In this document: positions 5,933-10,402 of the stretch, piece after piece | Layout of the letters: each line of letters begins with the position of its first letter | Position numbering within the stretch: position 1 is the first letter of the stretch | Assembly: GCA_005792225.1 (NCBI GenBank) | Contig: SXSP01000100.1 | Coordinates: 1 to 10,402 of the forward strand | Direction of reading: 5' to 3' | From: Bdellovibrionales bacterium | GTDB lineage: Bacteria > Bdellovibrionota > Bdellovibrionia > Bdellovibrionales > JAMPXM01 | DNA length: 10,402 nucleotides | Notes under the pieces: model-generated | Told to the model about the DNA's origin: nothing | Databases searched by the model: none | What the model saw: only the letters and a program-made list of their open reading frames with translations | Program-made: the position numbers and the translations under genes

Positions 5933-5943
5933 GGTACCCTCTT
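5918..5943 (+). terminator. imperfect hairpin across the DUF488 stop codon, possible weak terminator
   Basis: AGAGGG (5919-5924) pairs with CCCTCT (5937-5942). After one C-A mismatch, ACC (5926-5928) pairs with GGT (5933-5935) around the loop CTGA, which holds the stop codon. Only two T's follow on the plus strand and there is no T-run on the minus strand, so it is not a classical terminator. It lies between convergent genes, where a shared transcription end is expected. It may instead protect the mRNA 3' end. Confidence 0.35.
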
Positions 5944-5964
5944 ACGTGCGCTATAAGGATGCAA

Positions 5965-6231
5965 TTATGTCGCTGGGAAGCGATCCATGTCTTCAGGCGC
6001 CATCGGGATCTCGTGTGCGCGCGAGCGTGAAGTCACGCCCGAGTCGTCCGCGACCGCGCTAGGTGCCACTGCATTAATCTTTTCACGCGCTGTGCGAACG
6101 AGGTCCGTTCCGCGGCTGATCAGCGGTCGAACTGTTCCTCCGTTACGACGGTAAAAGTAGAAGGCCGCGAGGCCGCCGAGAACGAATAAGCTTCCGATCA
6201 TGGAACTGCGATTACGAGCGATGGTTTTCAT
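5965..6231 (-). CDS. small single-helix membrane protein (88 aa), unknown function
   Basis: I do not recognise a family. One membrane helix lies at about 10-27 (SMIGSLFVLGGLAAFYFYRR), after a short basic N-terminus. It is followed by a soluble tail of some 60 residues with a possible helix at 35-53 (RPLISRGTDLVRTAREKIN), rich in charged residues near the end. The start at 6231 (MKTIARN) is chosen because AAAGGAG (6242-6236) lies 4-5 nt upstream; the frame stays open for 13 more codons, but those overlap the preceding gene. The preceding gene's stop codon is part of this ribosome binding site, so the pair is translationally coupled. Strong start signals and the paired layout support a real gene despite its size. 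Confidence 0.7.
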   Translation of the reverse strand: MKTIARNRSSMIGSLFVLGGLAAFYFYRRNGGTVRPLISRGTDLVRTAREKINAVAPSAVADDSGVTSRSRAHEIPMAPEDMDRFPAT

Positions 6232-6241
6232 CTTTTCTCCT

Positions 6242-6448
6242 TTAAGGTGCGGGCGGAACTTCGATATCAAACGGCGAGCGGTGGTCGACGGGCTCCGCCT
6301 GGCCCGTGGCGACCGCGCGCTGAAATCCTGAACGAGAGCGAACGAAAAACGTGACCAGAAACGTAACCAGTGCGCCGAATCCGATGGCAGCGGTGAAAGG
6401 CAATAGACTCTCCACCGCTTTTTGTCTGCGAACGTTTGAAAGACTCAT
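6242..6448 (-). CDS. small single-helix membrane protein (68 aa), unknown function
   Basis: One hydrophobic helix is predicted at 15-36 (LLPFTAAIGFGALVTFLVTFFV), preceded by a basic stretch NVRRQK and followed by RSRSGFQR. The flanking charge does not firmly set the topology. The C-terminal 25 residues are soluble and end in a Pro-rich DIEVPPAP. AGGAGG (6464-6459) lies 10 nt before the ATG, slightly long but strong. The stop TAA runs straight into the ribosome binding site of the next small gene (11 nt from stop to next ATG). No family is recognised. The two small proteins probably act together in the membrane, for instance as modulators of a larger complex, which is inference. Confidence 0.68.
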   Translation of the reverse strand: MSLSNVRRQKAVESLLPFTAAIGFGALVTFLVTFFVRSRSGFQRAVATGQAEPVDHRSPFDIEVPPAP

Positions 6449-6629
6449 CCTGCGATGCCCTCCTGATTAGATGAAACCTTAGTTCGCGTGGGTAATCTCG
6501 GCGCGCCGGTGAAAGTCTTGCGAAATCTTGTTCACGTTTGCGTATAGTTCATACTTTGCTCACGCCCGCTTGATGAAAGGTCTTCCCCCGAGACCTGAGA
6601 ATCGAAAGACTAATAAAGGAGATGCCGAG
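6449..6629. promoter_or_regulatory. divergent control region between the small membrane-protein pair and the PRT-hydrolase gene
   Basis: This 181-bp gap carries promoters for both directions. On the plus strand the best -10 is TATAGT (6543-6548), with TTGCGA (6518-6523) as a -35 at a long 19-bp spacing. CGGCGCGCCG (6499-6508) is a perfect 10-bp palindrome. In the plus leader, AGGTCT (6578-6583) and AGACCT (6591-6596) form a 6-bp hairpin about 20 nt before the ribosome binding site. A 34-codon upstream extension of the PRT-hydrolase frame exists from 6528 but lacks a ribosome binding site. Confidence 0.4.
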
Positions 6630-7925
6630 ATGATTTTTCGTGATCGCGATCAAGCCGCCCGCCTCCTGGAAGAGAAGCTGAGTGATTTTCGTGGCCAGAA
6701 ACCACTCGTGCTCGGGGTCCCTCGCGGGGCCGTACCCATGGCTCGAATCATTGCCGACGCACTCGACGGTGAACTCGACATCATTCTCGTTCATAAGTTT
6801 TCTCTTCCCGATCAGCCAGAATACGCAATGGGCGCCGTCTCGGAAGACGGAGATGTGTATCTCGGAATAGGCGCCGAAAGGATGAAACTCGACGAGAGTC
6901 AGGTGGCGGATGCCGCGGCTCACGAAATCGACCGTCTGCAAGCAAAACGAAGGTTATTTACCCCAAAGAAAACGGACAAGGTCGACGTTCGCGGGCGGGT
7001 CGTCATTCTCGTCGATGATGGGATCGCCACGGGCGCGACGATGATTGCGGCCGTGAGAAGCGTGAAGGACGGTGGAGCTGGCCGAGTCATCGTCGCCTCT
7101 CCAGTTGTGAGCAGTCAGGCTGTCGCGCGTATCGAGATGGAGGGAGCCGAGGTACGCTCGGTCCTCGTTCCCGAAAATTTCTTCGCCGTCTCGCAGTTCT
7201 ATGAAGATTTTGAACAAGTCGAAGACTACGAGGTTGTTCAGGTTCTCACCGGGAGCCGGCCGGAAATTTCGATTCGCCAGGACGGCCTTGAGCTGAAGGG
7301 GCTTCTCGTTGTCCCGGATCTACCAAAGGGTATTGTCGTTTTCGCCCACGGAAGCGGTAGCGGTCGACACAGTCCGCGGAATCAATTCGTCGCCCGCATT
7401 CTTCAGCGTGCCGGATTCGCAACTCTCCTGGCGGATCTCATCAGTGAGTCCGAGTCGGAAACTCGTGAGCGTGTCTTCGACATCGATTTTTTGTCGAGGC
7501 GCCTTCTTACGATCATCCACTGGGTCAAAGAGGATCCGCAGCTGATGCGTCTTCCGCTTTGCCTCTTCGGCGCCAGCACGGGCGCCGCGGCGGCCATCAA
7601 ATCCGCAATGAAGATGAATGAAGGCGAGGTGAGCGCGATCGTGAGCCGCGGCGGCCGACCGGACCTCGCGTGGGAATGTCTGCCACTCATGGTGGCTCCG
7701 AGTCTCTTGATCGTTGGTGAACTCGATCAGCCGGTCCTCGCTCAGACGAGGGAAGCCTTTATGCAAATGAACTGCGAGAAGGATCTCGTGGTGATTCCGG
7801 GCGCGGGCCATTTGTTCGAGGAACCGGGTGCTCTCGAGAAGGTCGCCGTCGCCGCCGAGACTTGGTTCTCGAAACATTTGGCGGCGATTTCGCGAAGACA
7901 AGAGCGTCAGCGGCCGAGAGTCTGA
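6630..7925 (+). CDS. phosphoribosyltransferase - alpha/beta hydrolase fusion protein
   Basis: Two enzymatic domains sit in one 431-residue chain. Residues 1 to about 210 form a type I phosphoribosyltransferase-like domain: [10 protein letters not shown] (29-38) and the PRPP-binding loop [14 protein letters not shown] (124-137, Asp129-Asp130). Residues about 215-418 form a dienelactone-hydrolase-like alpha/beta hydrolase: [12 protein letters not shown] (240-251) for the oxyanion region, nucleophile Ser316 in GASTG, acid Asp366 in VGELDQPV and His394 in GAGHLF. The triad is thus complete. The same fusion is known from other bacteria, including Rv0571c of Mycobacterium tuberculosis, a hypoxia/DosR-regulated gene; its substrates are unknown. 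The ATG at 6630 is chosen over 6528 because AAAGGAG (6616-6622) lies 7 nt upstream and the domain begins at once. The last 19 bp overlap the convergent kinase gene. Confidence 0.92.
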   Translation: MIFRDRDQAARLLEEKLSDFRGQKPLVLGVPRGAVPMARIIADALDGELDIILVHKFSLPDQPEYAMGAVSEDGDVYLGIGAERMKLDESQVADAAAHEIDRLQAKRRLFTPKKTDKVDVRGRVVILVDDGIATGATMIAAVRSVKDGGAGRVIVASPVVSSQAVARIEMEGAEVRSVLVPENFFAVSQFYEDFEQVEDYEVVQVLTGSRPEISIRQDGLELKGLLVVPDLPKGIVVFAHGSGSGRHSPRNQFVARILQRAGFATLLADLISESESETRERVFDIDFLSRRLLTIIHWVKEDPQLMRLPLCLFGASTGAAAAIKSAMKMNEGEVSAIVSRGGRPDLAWECLPLMVAPSLLIVGELDQPVLAQTREAFMQMNCEKDLVVIPGAGHLFEEPGALEKVAVAAETWFSKHLAAISRRQERQRPRV

Positions 7926-10117
7926 TCGCTAGCCAACACGATGTTGGTTGGAGGGCGGCGATGGAACTTCTGTTTCACCCAGGTCTCGATCATCCGGCAC
8001 AGGACTTCTTCTTTGACGGGTTTGGCGAGGAAGTCATCCATTCCCGCCTCTCGGCAGCGTTTGCGATCACTCTCGAGAGCATTGGCTGTCATCGCGATCA
8101 CGACCGATTTTCGCTCGCAGAGTGCCTGCAAGCGGCGGATCTCGCCCGTCATGCAGAACCCATCCATCTCAGGCATCTGACAATCGGTGAGAACGATGTC
8201 GAGATGGTTCTTTCCGAGGAGATCCAAGAGTTCGAGACCATTTCGCGCGGTGACGGGTTGTAAGCCCATCCGCTTGAGTTGCGCGACCGCGATCATCTGG
8301 TTGACGAGATTATCCTCGACAACCGCGATCTGAATCGGGCCGTGGACTTCGAGCGCGCTTGCCAGGCTTCGATGCGCATCTCTGATTTTCTCGAGCTCCG
8401 CCGAAGCGGCATTTGCCGCCGCTCCCGCATTCGCGAAAGGAATCTCGAACCAGAAGGTTGATCCCTTGCCGACTTCGCTCACGACGCCCATCTCACCACC
8501 CATGAGAGCCGTGAGCTGATTCGAGATCGCAAGGCCCAGCCCGGTTCCTCCGTATCGTCGTGCGGTCGAGGCGTCAGCTTGCGTGAACGGAGTGAAGAGC
8601 TTTTGCTGGATCTCGGGTGAAATTCCGATGCCTTGGTCACGCACTTCAAATCGAAGGCGGTGGGCCTGAGTTTTCGAATCGGCTCTCTTCACGGAGAGAA
8701 CCACGCGTCCTTTTGATGAGAACTTGATCGCGTTTCCGATTAAATTCGTCAGGATTTGACGAACGCGACCTGCATCACCGTTTAAGTTTGTGGTCACCTC
8801 GGCAGCAATCCAAAAATCAACCGCAAGCCCTTTTGCGTGAGCGATCGGGGAGAGCAGCTCGATGACATTCTCGATGAGCGCTTCCAAGTCAAAGTCCGCG
8901 GTTTCAATCAAAACGCGGCCCGCCTCAAGTTTTGAAAAATCCAAGATGTCATTGATGATCGTGAGGAGCGAATCCCCGCTGGCGGTGATGGTCTCGACGT
9001 AGCTATACTGCTCGCTCGAGAGGGGCGTCATCTTTAGAAGTTCCGCGATTCCCAGCACTCCATTCATTGGCGTACGAATTTCGTGGCTCATGTTCGCGAG
9101 GAAGGCCGACTTCGCGCGGTTGGCCGCGAGCGCCGCCTCTCGCGCCGAGATGAGCTCCTCCTGGACGCGCTTCATCTCGGTGATGTCGTGAGCGGCCACG
9201 TGCATCCGATCTTCCGATGAATGTAAATTCAGAACGCACCAACGTTCGGATCCATCTTGACAGCGAAGGCGAGCCTCCCGCGTGAGATTGACTCCGGCTC
9301 CTAAGTCTTCGAGTGAGATGACTTCGCCCTCCGCGAGTAAGTCATGGATTCGCATTTGTGCAAGATCGTCGGAGCTATAACCCAAGCTCGCCACAACCGC
9401 GCGGTTGTATCTTAAGAGCCTTCCGTCTCGCGCAACGATGAAGAAGAGATCCTTCGAAGCACTAAAGAACTGCAGGTATTCTTTCACGACCTTTTTCTTC
9501 TCCTCGGTCAGACGGAAAGCGAACCGAAGTGAGCCGAAGCCAAGAAGAACCGCGATGATACCGATACCGCAGATCAAGTACTCGACCCGCGCACGCGCGA
9601 GATCCTCCGCCGCCGAACGACTTTGTAAGAGCGAATGTTCCTCGCTATCGATCTCGCGCACGAGCGTCGTGATTGCGCCGGCGACTTCAAGTTCTGTAGG
9701 TACCGAGGCCTTCTTGAGCTTCACGCACTCGCGTGCGATCCTCGCTCGTTCATCGATCAAAAGCCGTACCTTCTCGATGCGGATTTGTTGAAGCGGATTA
9801 TCCTCCGTGAGATCCGCAAGCCGATCGAGCAGAGCCGGGAAGCGTGCGATACTCTTTTCCATCTGCCTCGCGAATTGCGGATCGTAGGTGAGCAGGTATT
9901 TTCTCTCAGACGCTTCCATGGAATGGAGTCCGCGAACAAGATCCATGCTCGACTCGAGCACCTCGTTGGTATGCCCGACCCAGCCGGCGAGCTCGGATGC
10001 ATCCCTGAGCGCTACCATCGCGAGGATCGGCAGCGAGATGACCATGAGGAGCGCCGATCCAAACGCGACCTTCACCCCAAAATTCCAAGACGACTTATCC
10101 AACTGAGCTGTCTGCAT
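7907..10117 (-). CDS. CHASE3-PAS hybrid sensor histidine kinase with C-terminal receiver
   Basis: This 736-residue inner membrane kinase senses a signal and autophosphorylates on His. Helix 1 is at 15-37. A CHASE3 periplasmic sensor (about 40-178) contains [16 protein letters not shown] and DNPLQ. Helix 2 is at 180-202. A PAS domain follows at about 212-315. HisKA holds His345 in [15 protein letters not shown]. The ATPase domain shows Asn462 (N box), DQGIGI (494-499), FTPF (508-511) and GGTGLGLA (523-530). The receiver (about 596-715) has Glu601-Asp602, phospho-acceptor Asp645, Thr677 and Lys699. All key residues are present, so it should be active. No HPt protein or DNA-binding response regulator is in the window, so its output is elsewhere. 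No Shine-Dalgarno is evident at the ATG, which is chosen because helix 1 follows closely. The 3' end overlaps the fusion gene by 19 bp. Confidence 0.95.
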   Translation of the reverse strand: MQTAQLDKSSWNFGVKVAFGSALLMVISLPILAMVALRDASELAGWVGHTNEVLESSMDLVRGLHSMEASERKYLLTYDPQFARQMEKSIARFPALLDRLADLTEDNPLQQIRIEKVRLLIDERARIARECVKLKKASVPTELEVAGAITTLVREIDSEEHSLLQSRSAAEDLARARVEYLICGIGIIAVLLGFGSLRFAFRLTEEKKKVVKEYLQFFSASKDLFFIVARDGRLLRYNRAVVASLGYSSDDLAQMRIHDLLAEGEVISLEDLGAGVNLTREARLRCQDGSERWCVLNLHSSEDRMHVAAHDITEMKRVQEELISAREAALAANRAKSAFLANMSHEIRTPMNGVLGIAELLKMTPLSSEQYSYVETITASGDSLLTIINDILDFSKLEAGRVLIETADFDLEALIENVIELLSPIAHAKGLAVDFWIAAEVTTNLNGDAGRVRQILTNLIGNAIKFSSKGRVVLSVKRADSKTQAHRLRFEVRDQGIGISPEIQQKLFTPFTQADASTARRYGGTGLGLAISNQLTALMGGEMGVVSEVGKGSTFWFEIPFANAGAAANAASAELEKIRDAHRSLASALEVHGPIQIAVVEDNLVNQMIAVAQLKRMGLQPVTARNGLELLDLLGKNHLDIVLTDCQMPEMDGFCMTGEIRRLQALCERKSVVIAMTANALESDRKRCREAGMDDFLAKPVKEEVLCRMIETWVKQKFHRRPPTNIVLASDQTLGR

Positions 10118-10158
10118 TACCGTCTAGGTTAAATGTAATGCGCCGGAATACCTCGCTA

Positions 10159-10188
10159 ATTTTAGATTCAGAGTTCGAGACTGGACAA
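10159..10188 (-). promoter_or_regulatory. candidate promoter of the hybrid kinase gene
   Basis: On the minus strand TTGTCC (10188-10183), an 18-bp spacer and TAAAAT (10164-10159, 5 of 6 matches) lie about 42 bp before the ATG at 10117. Transcription would begin near 10152 with a leader of about 35 nt. Confidence 0.45.
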
Positions 10189-10275
10189 ATGTCAGAAACC
10201 TACGAAACCACCACTTGTACTCGAGATGCTGATACTTTGAGCGAAATACCTTCGGAAACCCTCATGACCCTTCAG

Positions 10276-10330
10276 TTTTTTGAATTTTGTTGAAGAACAG
10301 GGGTTGACGGAAGGGGTGGGCACCTATACT
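10276..10330 (+). promoter_or_regulatory. strong outward plus-strand promoter with AT-rich UP-like element
   Basis: TTGACG (10304-10309) and TATACT (10325-10330) are each 5 of 6 matches, separated by a short 15-bp spacer. An AT-rich block (10276-10295, T and A runs around TGAATTTTG) lies about 40-60 bp before the predicted start near 10337, the place of a UP element. The spacer is G-rich (AAGGGGTGGGC). Such promoters typically drive rRNA, tRNA or other very highly expressed genes. The gene itself is beyond the window's right edge. Confidence 0.65.
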
Positions 10331-10335
10331 TTCAC

Positions 10336-10377
10336 TGAACTCCTGATACTTCATTCTTGAGTTCACAAATTCAAGAA
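10336..10377 (+). other. leader region with two mutually exclusive hairpins
   Basis: TGAACTC (10336-10342) can pair with GAGTTCA (10359-10365). The second arm is also part of TTCTTGAGTT (10354-10363), which can pair with AATTCAAGAA (10368-10377) around a CACA loop, with one G-T wobble. The region begins right at the predicted transcription start. Only one structure can form at a time. It could be an attenuator-like switch, a stabilising leader or a DNA operator. Confidence 0.45.
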
Positions 10378-10402
10378 CGTGTCTCTTGTCGCGGGGTGGA
10401 GC

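Larger units (their letters stand above)
10118..10402. other. 285-bp intergenic region at the right end
   Basis: No coding sequence is seen here. The region holds the kinase promoter (minus), the strong outward promoter (plus) and its structured leader. The stretch from about 10190 to 10270 between the two promoters shows no feature that I can name. The final 25 bp are the continuing leader or the 5' start of an unseen gene. Confidence 0.6.

Noticed and set aside
6528..6629. 34-codon N-terminal extension of the PRT-hydrolase protein
   Set aside because: No ribosome binding site at 6528, and the extension covers the candidate promoter and leader hairpin; AAAGGAG before 6630 is far better.
7320..7901. 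193-codon minus-strand frame inside the PRT-hydrolase gene
   Set aside because: Antisense shadow of the hydrolase domain, with His/Arg-rich composition and no recognisable domain.

Overview
The window looks like chromosomal backbone DNA from a moderately GC-rich Gram-negative bacterium. Lon and RlmE are the most conserved proteins in it. Their style, together with the CHASE3 hybrid kinase and the mixed start signals (several perfect Shine-Dalgarno sequences, some genes with none), would suit a Bdellovibrionota or other former deltaproteobacterial lineage. That placement rests on general resemblance only and is low confidence. I see no transposase, integrase, phage gene, CRISPR array, tRNA or rRNA inside the window.

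Layout. Bases 1-1355 (minus) hold the N-terminal 451 codons of the ATP-dependent protease Lon, which runs off the left edge. A gap of about 330 bp follows with no convincing gene. Two plus-strand RNA-related genes come next: a cysteine-rich 2H phosphoesterase (1684-2277) and the 23S rRNA 2'-O-methyltransferase rlmE (2350-2967), which ends at a clear intrinsic terminator. Convergent to rlmE is a tight three-gene minus-strand operon (4259 down to 2954) joined by two ATGA overlaps: a four-helix membrane protein, a shortened VKOR-like membrane protein that lacks the redox CxxC, and an SPW-repeat membrane protein. A 153-bp divergent promoter region with a perfect 14-bp palindrome separates this operon from a YihY/BrkB membrane protein and a DUF488-type protein (4413-5932). 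Two small single-helix membrane proteins (6448 down to 5965) lie convergent to that pair. They diverge in turn from a phosphoribosyltransferase-alpha/beta hydrolase fusion (6630-7925). A CHASE3-PAS hybrid histidine kinase (10117 down to 7907) overlaps the 3' end of the fusion gene by 19 bp. The last 285 bp contain a likely kinase promoter on the minus strand and a strong outward-facing plus-strand promoter with an AT-rich upstream element. The leader that follows this promoter can fold in two mutually exclusive ways. The gene it drives lies beyond the window.

How it may work together. From 2954 to 6448, six of the seven genes are predicted integral membrane proteins. They are arranged as back-to-back and face-to-face units and flank genes often met in stress-related neighbourhoods (PRT-hydrolase fusion, DUF488, YihY, VKOR/SPW). 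A plausible reading, which is inference, is an envelope or redox stress locus, possibly under a regulator that binds the divergent regions. The nearby hybrid kinase has no DNA-binding response regulator or HPt partner in view, so its link to the locus is unproven. The most notable points are the VKOR-like protein without its CxxC, the palindromic divergent control region, and the bistable leader behind the right-end promoter.
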